Assembly: GCA_947652605.1 (NCBI GenBank)
Contig: OX393581.1
Location: forward strand, 50,801,924 to 50,865,923
DNA: 64,000 nucleotides
Source: Elmis aenea
Taxonomy: Eukaryota > Arthropoda > Insecta > Coleoptera > Elmidae
Direction of reading: 5' to 3'
The position numbers and the translations under genes were made by a program. Shown in pieces: positions 47,836 to 58,695 of this stretch (the stretch's first letter is position 1; each line of letters starts with the position of its first letter). A model generated the notes under the pieces. It was not told where the DNA came from. It worked only from the letters and a program-made list of their open reading frames with translations, and searched no databases.

Positions 47836-48926
47836 TAGGGTTGCCAGAATATCACTTTAAAGAAACATTTTCTCTTTTTTAATTCTGATATTTCTTTTTC
47901 TTTTTTCATGTAAAAATGTTCACTTTTGTTCTCTTTTTCGGTTACCCTTTTTTGAAATGAGAATGTTTAGTGAAGTTCATTTAATATTCGAACTTAAACT
48001 TAATGCATACAATTACAAGAATATTTCTTGTAATTATTTTTATGATGAGTTTAAAAATAATACAGAAAAACATCCTAACATCTATTACTTCAAAAATTAA
48101 ATTTAATTAAAAAGTAATAAATGTATGAAAAAAATGTTTCTTAAAGAACCAAAAGATTCTAATAAATTAAATAAACGAAAAGTTGCTGGTTTTCAAACAG
48201 GTTTATTCGTTGCAAATTTTAAAAAAGATCCGACATGTTTCGCCGATGTTATTTTATCGGCATCCTCAGGGATGTTTTTTTAAAAAGTTGAAAAATGTTG
48301 AATTATGTTAAAATTGTTGAACATTTGTGAAAAAATTGAATTATCTGTTGATTTTAAAACAACACAAATGTTTAACAATTTTAACATAATTCAACATTTT
48401 TCAACTTTTTAAAAAAACATCCCTGAGCATGCCGATAAAATAACATCGGCGAAACATGTCGGATCTTTTTTAAAATTTGCAACGAATAAACCTGTTTGAA
48501 AACCAGCAACTTTTCGTTTATTTTACCTATAATCAAACAACAGGAGAAAGCAACTTTATCGATTCTAATAAATTTAGGTATTTAATGAATAAATATTTTT
48601 TTCTTATTAATAATATGGAAAGGAATCTAAATAACCGATTTTATTGGGGAGAAGGCTGCTTTATACTAGGTATGTTAGTTTATTAGGACGTGATTTCTCC
48701 AACCAAAGAAACTAATTTTCAATGATTTATATTATATTTATGAATATACTATGTAAATAATTTTACTGATATATGTGTAATTAGAAATAATATATAAGAA
48801 TAATCTATTTTTGCTACAATTGTGCAAATTTTTTCTTAATAAATGTGTTTTTCAGTTAATTCCGCAATGTTCTCTTTTTTGATTTGTATTGTTCTTTTTA
48901 TACATTCAGGATATCTGGCAACCCTA
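47836..48926. mobile_element. hAT-type non-autonomous element inside Harbinger, 8-bp TSD
   Basis: The ends TAGGGTTGCCAGAATATC and the complement of TAGGGTTGCCAGATATCC are inverted repeats. Perfect 8-bp duplications CATTTACA flank it (47828-47835, 48927-48934). TAGGG-type ends and 8-bp duplications identify hAT. Subterminal runs of CTCTTTT are present on both sides. No transposase is recognised; its only internal structure is the fold-back at 48170-48521. Confidence 0.9.
48170..48521. repeat. Fold-back inside the hAT element (~160-bp arms)
   Basis: AATAAACGAAAAGTTGCTGG on the left pairs with CCAGCAACTTTTCGTTTATT on the right, and the arms stay nearly identical to a ~35-bp centre near 48345. 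The arms contain GACATGTTTCGCCGATG and ATCCCTGAG motifs. Confidence 0.9.
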
Positions 48927-48984
48927 CATTTACACAATTAAATGTCGATGAATTTCGAAAAAAATGTAGACTTTCGAGGGATAC

Positions 48985-49149
48985 TCATTCCAATACATTT
49001 TGCATACTATTTAAATTTGTAGCAATTACACTCCATTGCTTTTGGGCATCGTTATATGTAAAATTTTGTGAAAATTTGCCACAATAATTAACTATTCTCT
49101 CAAGAATTTCTACTAATGCTGGTTTCTGCTGCTCCGTTAATATCCCCAT
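48985..49149 (-). pseudogene. Myb/SANT-like (Myb_DNA-bind_5) N-terminus of Harbinger
   Basis: ATG at 49149, 54 codons to TGA: TEQQKPALVEILERIVNYCGKFSQNFTYNDAQKQWSVIATNLNSM. This matches the Myb_DNA-bind_5 pattern (xxxExxxLVElvexxxxixxGKFxxxxTxxdkqxxWxxIaxxLNxx) used as a trihelix-like DNA-binding module by insect Harbinger second proteins. A frameshift then gives the TGA; an alternative frame continues ~20 codons to the hAT insertion point. So it is doubly disrupted. Confidence 0.75.
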
Positions 49150-49366
49150 AATCAATCAAAACAAAAACCACAGAACATTCAAAAACTGGCGGCAAAGTGA
49201 CAGACCACGCAAAATTCCAATGTTGCAACATCTACCCACTCGCGTCGAAGAATTGCAAAGGCAGGGGTAGATGAGAATACAGAAGCGACCACTCCACTCG
49301 CATTGACGACGCTCGCTTTCATGAGCACTGCTGTTCAAAGCGAGCGAGTTGGGAATAGCGCCCCAG

Positions 49367-49450
49367 GTCTATAGTTTTCTGCTTGAGTCTTCTCCGGATT
49401 TAAATATTGGGACCACGTGAGCTTGTTTCCACATTAAAGGGAACAGTTAG
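49367..49450 (-). pseudogene. Jockey-type LINE, part upstream of the Harbinger insertion
   Basis: The minus strand reads LFPLMWKQAHVVPIFKSGEDSS and then approaches NYRP at the junction. LWKxAxVVPIFKSGdx..xxNYRPIS is the start of the jockey RT domain. A stop lies just upstream, marking the 5' truncation near 49450. Confidence 0.8.
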
Positions 49451-50370
49451 TTAATGACGGGCATTATTCGTTTCTAATTACTGTGCTTCCGGTGTGAGTA
49501 TTTTTTCATTTTAATTTTTCCGGACGTTTGTTCGCGAGAGCGTATTAGTTTAATCCATCTCGAGCTACATTATGTTGAAAAGGCAGACTTTCTGTACAAA
49601 TTGCGATATTTCCGATATACACGCAGGAATAAAGCTCCCCGTAGAATAGAGAGTTTCATATAGCGGAAGGATCAAGGGATCATCCTGCAGGATATGAACG
49701 ACCGATCCAACGCCCTTATGTTCCCATGTTTATGTTAAACATATTGTAAGGCTTAGTTCGGATGGTATCTTGGGGCATTCCTTTTTATATTGCTTTCAGA
49801 AAAATAACTTCCTTGAATAATAAATATTTTTTAAGTGGCCCATAAATATCCTTTTTATAAATTTTGTGTGGCCGTGTTGTTTCCGTGCCGGGGTAATCCG
49901 ACCAATATTTCTTTGTAAATCTCCCGAACTACTCTGCAAAGAATAAATAAGATAAAGATCAAATCCTAAACAAGTTATTCGAAACGAAGCTAAACGTTAT
50001 TGCATTACATCTGGAAAATATTCTAGCAACTGTATGTCGGTTCGCTTTCCGATCACGTCTGCCATGGAATTTTAAGCTATTGCGATGTTCAACTGTTAAG
50101 AACAGCTGTCAGAAGCCATATTGTGACAGTTATGCTCACTTACTCGCGAAATGGTCGACTTTCAACATGGTATTCTGCATATGACATCGTGCGAGGCGTA
50201 TGTTAAATTGGATTACAAGTTCGGGAGACGCCGAAAAAATGTATAAACTTTGGAATAACCGCGCATTGCACAAAGTACATCGCATAAAAGACTCGTTCGT
50301 GATGTACTTATCATTTTATTGTCATACGTATCGAAAACGGCGCAATAAAAATACTTTTGCTTCGTCCTAT
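49451..50370. other. Unannotated DNA
   Basis: No gene recognised. Confidence 0.4.
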
Positions 50371-50915
50371 ACAGGGTGATTCAAATTCAAGTTTAAGCAT
50401 GGGGATCTCGCTTATTATAATAGCTAGAGTATAGGTTTAAATTTGGCAAAGTTGCTTAATTTGGTGCTCATTAATAATCCGAAGAGAAATTGTAAATATC
50501 TCAAACGGTATCCGAGAAAATTAGGAAAAACCGGAAAATACGATTTTTGAAAATCGTCTATAACTCCAATGACTTCCATTAAAAAAAATGCAAGTTTGTG
50601 TTATAAGTTATAACTCGGAAATCGAGAGTGCTATGAAAATTTCGTTAACATTTTTAAAATCTACGTAGAAATATCTATAAAAGCAAATTTCTATTTTTGT
50701 TCTAGCTCATATGCGTACGGAATTATTCAAGTTTGAAAAAATCGACCTTTTTCAGTTTTTTTTTAATATTTCAAAAACTTGATGACGTAGATCAAATTTG
50801 AAAATGGCATCAGATTTCCCTTTACATTCTGCACAAATTTGCTAATTTAAACGTTCCTGTATCTTTAATATTAACGGAGTTACCCATACAACAAGTAGAA
50901 AAATGTGCGCCCTGT
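50371..50915. repeat. ACAGGGTG-terminated repeat, ~545 bp
   Basis: Begins ACAGGGTGATTCAAATTCAA and ends GTGCGCCCTGT, an inverted match. The inside carries GGGGATCTCG and GGCAAAGTTG blocks shared with 16379 and, weakly, 36434 and 54750. It is non-coding. Confidence 0.65.
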
Positions 50916-52512
50916 ATACTTACAAGACGATGAGTCGAGTATTATTGATCTATTTTGGAAATAAATGAAGTCAATATGGCTTTGATGTTTCTTCGAGCAT
51001 CATGATACCGTTCAAAATCACGCCGTTATCGCCCGGAGTATTGAGAGCAATTTCCGGCAAAATAAAAGGCTTTACTTTAATCTGCTATTGGAATGGAGTT
51101 TCAGAAAAACTATTTCCTGCATAACCCCTTGTGAACTTTGCCTCTGATATCCTGTCACAGAACTTGAGAGGTATTTTCCTTAGCTAAACGATAGCAGGTG
51201 CTTATGTGATAGGAAAGCCGATAAGTTTGACTGTCGAATTGGTCTTTTCCATTATACAAACACGAAGGTGTCTACATTAGATTTAGAAATATGTATTTTG
51301 TATATGGGGTGCAAAATAAACATGCCTTAAGCAAAAGCCTAGTTTGTTAGGAAATATGTGTGTGACTTAGAGGTTCAGATATTAAGTCGGCAGTAAATTT
51401 TAAGAGGTTTGTTGGGATTTCATCTTCTCCTGTTGACTGCTATAAAAACATTTTTTTCAAATCGGTTTAGATGCTTAGATAATGTAGTAATTACGTAAAC
51501 ACTAAAGCAACATGAAAAATATATTCGCCACATGCTGAAAACTCCACAGCTAAATAACGAAGCATTTCCCTCGAAATGAATCTTACTGCATAATTTATTC
51601 CGAAATAAAAATGAAGAAACATGGAAGATATAGTTGCGACACTATTATTACGAAAGTTTGCCTCATTTAAAGTTATGAATGTGAAATAAATTATGCCTGA
51701 GTGCCAGTATTTGTTGGCTGTTTCGTTTTGTGTAACAACAGGAGTTGTCAGAAACTGTTATTATTTTATGTTAAATTATAATCTAACGAGATTAGATGTA
51801 AGGATAGAATTGAAAAAAATTATTTATTTTGAAGTTTAAGAGATGACAACACTAACTTGTCAATTTTATTTAACATGAGCATAAACAAAACCAAAATGAA
51901 TCGTTTTATTTTAGAATACTTAATGGTTCATGTTCACTCATTTTATTTTTTACTCAAAAACTGTTGGTTTTGCAGGAAAATTTAAAGAATAAATTTCTAA
52001 ATAAATCAATCTTTCTAAGAAAATTTTTTAAATTACAAAATTTTAAGCCTTCAAAAAGTTCTTATAAAAAAACAACAGGGCTCGCACTTTTCAGCCCTTT
52101 GTGAAGGTGGTAGATAATCAAAAATATTACTATGGGAAACCTTTTATCAAAACACCTACCAAATGTCATTCTCGTAGATATACCCAAATTTGAGGAATAA
52201 AATAAAAACCTTATTTTACCGCTCCTTTTAAGGAGGGTGTAACTCCGAATGGAGACGTTTAAGGTAAAAATATATATGAAAGCCCTCCCCCCTTAATTTT
52301 TGATTAGGATTACTTTCGCAATATTTAAGGAACATCCTGTATAACACTGCATTATGTACCTACCTAGCGCCTCCACCAAATCCCACTTTAAACATTAAAA
52401 ATTAAATAAAAATTAACATCATTTCAATGAAGACAAATTTTTAAATGATACTGCGTGCAAAGAGACTTAACCAAGGCTAAATAAAATAACGTTTGAATTT
52501 TTTTTAGCGCAT
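50916..52512. other. Unannotated DNA
   Basis: No gene recognised. Confidence 0.4.
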
Positions 52513-52565
52513 ACAGGGTGTTCAAAACTTATACCAACTTGGGATTTTTAAATAGAACACCCTGT
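52513..52565. repeat. 53-bp ACAGGGTG hairpin unit
   Basis: ACAGGGTGTTCAAAACTT at one end and TAGAACACCCTGT at the other form an inverted pair around ~30 bp. The AAATAGAACACCCTGTATAT half also occurs at about 42631. Confidence 0.7.
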
Positions 52566-53520
52566 ATATTATAACATTTTTGAAATCTGCGATTCGTTTT
52601 GAGTTAATTATGTTGAAGGTTTAGCAGGGCTATATGGTGTCGTTTTGTAGGAATTTGCATTTATTTAAAACACTACAATTTTTTTTACCAAAATTTACAT
52701 CGATGCAATATATTATTCGCAATAAAAACATACTGAACGCTTTAATAATTTTTATGCACACAATTTATTGCCTGTCTTTTACATATCTGCCGAGGTATTC
52801 GCCAAATTTTCGCACAACTTGGCGAATAAATTTGTTCGAAAGTATTCGAGAAGTTCTGATGGAATATAAATCCCTGAAAACCGGATTTGGCAATTTAATT
52901 CGTCTATTTACAGTTCAAGCCGGTGAGCTTACGTCTTTGAAAAGATATAAGCACGACTGATCCCGCTTCTTAACTAGCATAATTAACCCGGTATTGAAGC
53001 AAACGGCTTTAATAATCCGTGTTAAATAGGCACGCCACTTCCGGGATAACACTATACATAACACAGTTGGGAGAATATGCGAGAGCAGAATATGAAAAGA
53101 GGAGAAATTCATGTTTAAGGAGCTAGATCAGAAATTTGTATCTGATTTAATTACTTGCCTTATACAAAATATATTGAGTTTGTTAACAAAAATAATTTCT
53201 ATTGTTCAATTAACACAAATGGTGATATACTGTCTGTGCTTAAGGGACTCCCCCCCGTGGCGGTGAAATAACTCACTTGAAACAAGTGAGCTTCATTTTT
53301 CTCAGTATAAATTATTGGATATAGATCTTGTGTATATTTTTATTAAACAAATAGAGTTGTGCTTTTACACCTGAAGGGTATCCTAAATAAAATGCACAAA
53401 TTTATTGAATATACGAAGGCGTATTTTAATTTTATCTACCTAGCCATGAAAGGAACACACAGGAGAACCACAAGAATTATTTTCTACATTATTATTATTA
53501 TTTTTAAAATTTTTATTTAG
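52566..53520. other. Unannotated DNA
   Basis: A 108-codon plus-strand frame at 52634-52960 has no recognisable domain and starts inside repeat sequence; I do not call it a gene. Confidence 0.4.
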
Positions 53521-53985
53521 TCATGAGTCCTTCTACTGTTGGGGGTAGGACTGTTGAGTTGTGTTGTGCTGACTTTTTTTCATATTTTTCTGTCTTGTGC
53601 TAGCCTTTTTATGTCTTTCCATTTGATGTTTTTATCCGCTGCTGCTTTTTTAACTTTGTCGTGCCAGGTTTTTCTCGGTCTACCTCTTTTGTTTTTTCCC
53701 CGTGTTCTTGCTTCATATGCCTTTCTGGTTAACCTTTCTTCTTTCATCCTATAGATGTGACTCAACCATCCCAGCTACCTTGCCTGTATTTTTGTTTCAA
53801 CTGATTTTTTCTTTAGTCGTTCTCTATATGTTTCGTTTCTGATTCTATCTTTTTTAGTTTTCCTTGGATTTTTCTTAGAAATCTCATTTCAGCTGCATTC
53901 ACTCGGCTACTATTTTTGTTTATGAGTGTCCACGTTTTACTTCCGTTGTTTATTTTTTTCATTTTCCAGTTGCCTAGATGAAACA
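53521..53985 (-). pseudogene. LINE ORF2 C-terminus, third family
   Basis: The minus strand reads KTWTLINKNSSRVNAAEMRFLRKIQGK, a frameshift, then SHIYRMKEERLTRKAYEARTRGKNKRGRPRKTWHDKVKKAAADKNIKWKDIKRLAQDRKIW. The AEMRFLRKI and RGRPRKTWxDxV blocks are the C-terminal signature of insect endonuclease-RT LINEs. Confidence 0.85.
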
Positions 53986-53989
53986 TTTC

Positions 53990-54200
53990 TGAACAAAAAA
54001 AAAAAATCGCCAAGTGCCAAGTCAACCCTATAACGTGGATGACGCAGCTCAGTAAATCTACATTCTTGAATTACGGCCTGATTTTTATGTTCTTTAAGGA
54101 CCGTACAACTATCGTGCAGAAGCCGAAGGCTGTATTTTGGCTTTTTTTGGGGCAGGCGATTTTTCGTGAACCCACTGCATAGTAAATTGTTTACGTGGTA
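53990..54200 (-). pseudogene. Mariner transposase relic, DD34D spacing kept
   Basis: The minus strand reads LLHDSCTVLKEHKNQAVIQECRFTELRHPRYRVDLALGDFFFLFRNVS. This aligns with mariner HDNAPAHxxxxVxEFLxxxxxxxLxHPPYSPDLAPxDFFLFPxLK. Thirty-four residues separate the two Asp residues. Many substitutions in the motif indicate age. It directly abuts the LINE fragment at 53985. Confidence 0.7.
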
Positions 54201-55123
54201 AAACAAAATTTTCCGTTTCCGTTTCGATCAGAGACGAACGAAACATTTTTCGTTTTTAGTTCCTGATTAAATCACTTTTCAACAGAACGTTTTTTAAATT
54301 TAGCATATACGAAAAGTGCGATTTGTCCTTAGCAAACCTTTTAAGCTTATGTTTAATCAATTACCCGCTAATAATGAACGTTTAGATAATTGTAATATGC
54401 ACATTTACAAAGAAATTGGTTACGCTATCAGCTACTACGCTCGAATAATGTGGTAGCCCATGGGAACTATACGAGATGCACAACTCTCCTCTAACTAATA
54501 CCGTTTCTATGCAAATGAACATGATATCTTATTAAGATAAATCTGCCAATTTATTAGTATTACAAAATGTACCGGTAATTTAAATTCCGTCTTTGAGATA
54601 AATCGAAAACATCGTAACGATGTCTAGATTCTGAAACGTTATTAGAATTGAAATTTTGTTATATATAGGAAAATATTTAGGTATGTATTTAAATTGAAGA
54701 AGAACAACGGATACAAATAAAAGTTGTGTTATTTTATTCAGTATGTATATAGGCTGATTAAAATTCGTTTTCAATATGGGAATCTCCCTGCTCATAAGAG
54801 CTATAGGTTTAAAATTGGCAGAGACTAAATTTTATGCTGATAATAGCATACAGACATCAGCAACCATTTTTATTAAGACGATGTATAATTTAAATTGATC
54901 AATAAACATTCTGTTACATATGCCGTTTATTTTGGAAGTCACTTTTTGCGAAGTTCAAGCTTGTCGCGATTACAAAAATGTATTGTATTTTTTATCTTTA
55001 AACATTTTACTTGCAATTTCTTGCAAAATCATTACTATTTTCGTCAATAGAAATTTTATTGCTGAACAGAAGTGCAAATACATTGTAAATAAATCGGTAT
55101 TATAGCGCTGTCCGATCCCCAGA
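54201..55123. other. Unannotated DNA
   Basis: Around 54750-54850 there is a diverged copy of the GGGGATCTCG-type interspersed repeat (GGGAATCTCCCTGCTCATAA). No gene. Confidence 0.4.
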
Positions 55124-55930
55124 CTAATCTTCCACCCCTTCGTATCTTGCCACTAGTCCTCTTGCAGGTTTCCTTCTCATAGGTCTCTGAATGCCCTCGT
55201 TCCACGTCTTCCTGGGTCTGTCTCGTTTTCTCCTTTTAGGAGGGATCCAGTCAAGCGTTACTTTTGGCAGTCGATGGTCTGCAATCATTCTCACATGTCC
55301 GTACCAAATTAGTTGTCGTCTTTCTGCCTCTTGTATTATAGTTTCCCTCAGTCCGATTAATTCTTTAATTGTTGTGTTCGGTACTCTATCTAGTCTAGAC
55401 ATTCTACACGATTTTCTTAGGGCATCCATCTCCAGAGCTCCAGCCTTCTTTTATCTGCTTCTGTCCACCTCCATGCTTCTGCTTCATACAATACTATACG
55501 TTTAATAACCGTGTTGTATATGTTGTATTTTCTCTTCTTTGTTATTTCTTTACTCCACCATATTCCATTTAGCCTTTTGATGCTTCTTCTTCCTTGTCCT
55601 ATTCGTTGTCGAATTTCTTTTTTATCCTTTCCATCATCTTGAATTTTTACACCCAGGTATTGGTGGCCATTGTATTTAGATATTTTCTCTCCTCTTTCTA
55701 ATTCTAGGTCCCCGGATTCTCCCCCAATACAAAGGTATTTAGTTTTTTCCATGTCCATTGAAAGCCCCGCTTTTTCGTATTCTTCTTTAATTTTCCCTGT
55801 CATGTATTGGAGGTCATCCTTATCTTGGGCTATAAGCACCTGGTCGTCCGCAAATTGGAGAGTGTATATATTGCTATCTCCTATATTTATCCTCAAGCCC
55901 TTGCATTTTTCCTCCATGTTCTCAAGGAGT
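55124..55930 (-). pseudogene. LINE RT, palm to C-terminus
   Basis: A 166-codon frame reads GLRINIGDSNIYTLQFADDQVLIAQDKDDLQYMTGKIKEEYEKAGLSMDMEKTKYLCIG...HQYLGVKIQDDGKDKKEIRQRIGQGRRSIKRLNGIWWSKEITKKRKYNIYNTVIKRIVLYEAEAW. A frameshift near 55430 leads to MDALRKSCRMSRLDRVPNTTIKELIG...RRQLIWYGHVRM...RDRPRKTWNEGIQ. FADD is the catalytic pair; YLGVKI, RQRIxxGRRxIKxLNGIWW and WYGHVRM are C-terminal hallmarks. It is the best-preserved LINE fragment here, 5'-truncated near 55930. Confidence 0.9.
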
Positions 55931-56778
55931 TTTCAATGTATATTATATACGAGTACAATGTACATTACAGACAAACAATGTATAAAATAATACAATAAAA
56001 ACGTGCTTTTCAATATTCTATTACGAGTTTTCCAACTATGTATTGTTTGTACATCTGATAAAAGAACTGAATGCATTGATCGATTTTACGAACCAAATAT
56101 GAACATGAACATTTAAAAACAAATTACAATTTGAGAGAACAGTATATTTGACAGTTTAATCAGCATGACCCTATTTTCGCCAATTATTTTCAAAAGAATT
56201 TAATACAAATGCTGGCTATATTTCCGTGCATAGGATAATAGCATTTTTAAACGAATGCATCAGATACGAAATCGTGTTATCAAACAATGCAACATTACAT
56301 CCAAAAGGAAACATCCGAATGGTTAATTAAATGCCTTGCATGAGAAGCTATTAGTGATCACGTTATATTTTAAGGCCACGTCCTACTAAAAACTTCTCTC
56401 TCACATATACTGCGGATTATAAACTACTGCAACGCGATACCAAGCAAAAATTAGGGCTTAGAGCGAAATTCTTCAATGAATTCTCCAAGTACTTGGACTT
56501 TGTTAAAAATATGAACTTAATGGTATGCCAGATATTATATAATAATTGCGTCGTTGTGTGAGGGATTGAGAGAAATTAATCTCGAGCAAGAATTTCTTCG
56601 TCACACTACCAACGCACGAAGTTATTTAGCGAGAAGGGGGTAAGGAAATTTCTGTAAAGTGGAGTTACTTGCTTGCAGAAATAACTAAATAACGAGGGTG
56701 AAACTGCAATTCTAAGAAACAAATTATTATCAAAGATTTTATTTTAAATGTGTTCCTCCGTGGTAGGTATATAAAATA
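55931..56778. other. Unannotated DNA
   Basis: No gene recognised. Confidence 0.4.
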
Positions 56779-57990
56779 ATGGCAACACTGATAAAGAAGA
56801 GAATGGAAATAATCATTGACCCACAAATTGGAGAATACCAGGGAGGATTTAGAAAAGGAAGAAGTACCACGGACCAAATATTCACAGTAAAGGAAATAGC
56901 AACTTGTTATGAGCACAACATCCTACTTGCAGTACTGTTCGTCGACTCAGAAAAGCGTATGACTCAGTAAATAGACCCAGAATGCTCCAAATGCTGAAGG
57001 AGTTCAAGATACCAGCCAAACTAATCAGATTGCTCAAAATGACATTGGAAGGGACATCAAGCAAGATTTAGATCAAGGGGGAAACAACGGAAGAATTTGA
57101 GATAGGAACAGGACTCAGACAGGGGGACCTATTATCAGCCCTCATATTCAACGTAGTTCTGGAAAAAATAGTAAGGGACGAAAGACTGAACAGAGGGAAC
57201 AATGCTTCAAAAAAATTACCAACTCATGAGTTACGCCTATGACGTAGCTATACTGGCAAGAACCTTGGAAGAACTAGGGAGATCACAAGCAGAATGGCAG
57301 AAGCAGCTCAAAAAATGGGATAGGGGTAAACGAAGATAAGACCAAGCTAATGAGAATAGGACGACAAAATAAAAGACAGGCTGGTGGTAGGGAAATTTGA
57401 GGAAGTAAATAAATTTGTGTACTTAAGGACACTACTCACAAACAGAATGGAAGAAGAAAAATGAGAATACTGAAAGCCAACAAAAGTGCAGTAGCTTTAA
57501 ATAACCTAATGAGCAAAAATAGTTATCTAGAAGCACCAAACTACGTTTGTATAAAACAATACTAAGACCTACAGCGATCTATGGGTGTCTGACCTGGGTA
57601 CTGAACAAAAATGCAAAGGAAGCCCTAAGAAGATGGCAAAGAAATCCAATTAGGAGAATAGTGGGAGGGAAGAGAACAGATGAGGAATATATAAGAAGAA
57701 CGACAGAGAAGGTATATACAATTTTCAAAGAAGCAACCATAGACAAAGTAATAAATGCCAGAAGAATACAATGGCTAGGACATATTGAAAGGAGGACAGC
57801 AGAATAATAAAAGAGATAGCGTGGAAAGGACTTACATACAAGAAAAAAAGAGGGAGACCCTGAATAAGATGAAGAGAAGCAGTAGAGGCAGAACTAAGAG
57901 AGAAAAACATACTAAATTTGAGGAATAAAGCGAAAGAGATGAGAGTGTGGAAGAATATTACCAAGCTCTGGGCCGGAACGGCCTGCAAAA
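56779..57990 (+). pseudogene. LINE RT, nearly full RT domain to 3' end
   Basis: In order: LIKKRMEIIIDPQIGEYQGGFRKGRSTTDQIFTVKEI (fingers), a damaged A box (LFVDSEKRMTQ, expected LFVDFxxAYDS), RMLQMLKEFKIPAKLIRLLKMTLEGTSSK, TGLRQGDLLSALIFNVVLEKIVR (B), YAYDVAILART (C box, YADD changed to YAYD), then YKTILRPTAIYGCLTWVLNKNAKEALRRWQRNPIRRIVGGKRTDEEY and ARRIQWLGHIERR, ending RKRGRP-like. Several frameshifts, and the lost Asp in YADD, make it dead. The AQCG/QGGFRKGRSTTDQIF form suggests a different clade branch from the 19165 copy. A TATGTATGTATA tract marks the 3' end. Confidence 0.88.
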
Positions 57991-58691
57991 GAGCTTCTAT
58001 CTATTTATATGTATGTATACACCTCCTTATGACAATCTTCGTTCCCGGGTTTGGGACCGCGCTTCTTTGAAAACATACATCTATTTCAACAACGGGGTTA
58101 TAACTTATAGTGATGTAACGTTTTTAGAAAAGGTCTACATTTCAACCGCCAACCAATAGCGGCCCTTCTATGTGGACCACAGTGTATATACGTTTTTGAA
58201 AAAAAAAAAATCTCCGCTTTAGGTAAAGCAAACACGGTCTGCAAACCAGAACAAATAACGCAAATATTGTTTGAAAGTTGATCCTTATTTTCCTAAATAT
58301 ACTATTTGTGGGTTTATTTATGCGAGTATTTTGGATAAGGAACAAATAAAATGTAAAACATGTAATATATGGACATGGAACAAATAAAACTGCAAATAGT
58401 CAAGAGATTTTTTAATATGGAACAAAGTTAACCGACATAATCTGATTATTAGGCAGCGAATTCAAATTTTGGTTAATTTGAAGGATTGGGAACACTTTAA
58501 ACTTAATCTTGATATATCGATAAGTCAATTTTCCGCAAAATGGCGTGTGGTACAAAATATTTTTCAGACGATGATATTGTAAGCCCATCTCTGAACTCTT
58601 TTATATAAATCCATCACGAAGCAAGCATTACTTGCGGTGCTCCTACCTAATCAACCTTAACGTACGATGCATTAGTTTGGATGTAAACTCC
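57991..58691. other. Unannotated DNA
   Basis: No gene recognised. Confidence 0.4.
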
Positions 58692-58695
58692 AATT

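Larger units (their letters stand above)
47521..49363. mobile_element. PIF/Harbinger element inserted in the jockey LINE
   Basis: Termini GGCTGGTATTCTCAACTC and the complement of GGGCGCTATTCCCAACTC are imperfect inverted repeats. Both subterminal regions carry CGCGAGTGGGTAGA and GCTCGCTTTG in the same relative order. The flanking trinucleotide CAG is duplicated (47518-47520, 49364-49366); taking out the element with one CAG rejoins a continuous jockey frame (NYRP then VSSLC). CWG/TWA three-base duplications and an accompanying Myb-like gene are diagnostic of PIF/Harbinger. The transposase is absent. Confidence 0.85.

Noticed and set aside
52634..52960. 108-codon plus-strand frame as a gene
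   Set aside because: No recognisable domain, low-complexity hydrophobic start, adjoining repeat.
53539..55990. Plus-strand frames rich in F, L and S
   Set aside because: Antisense shadows of LINE coding sequence.
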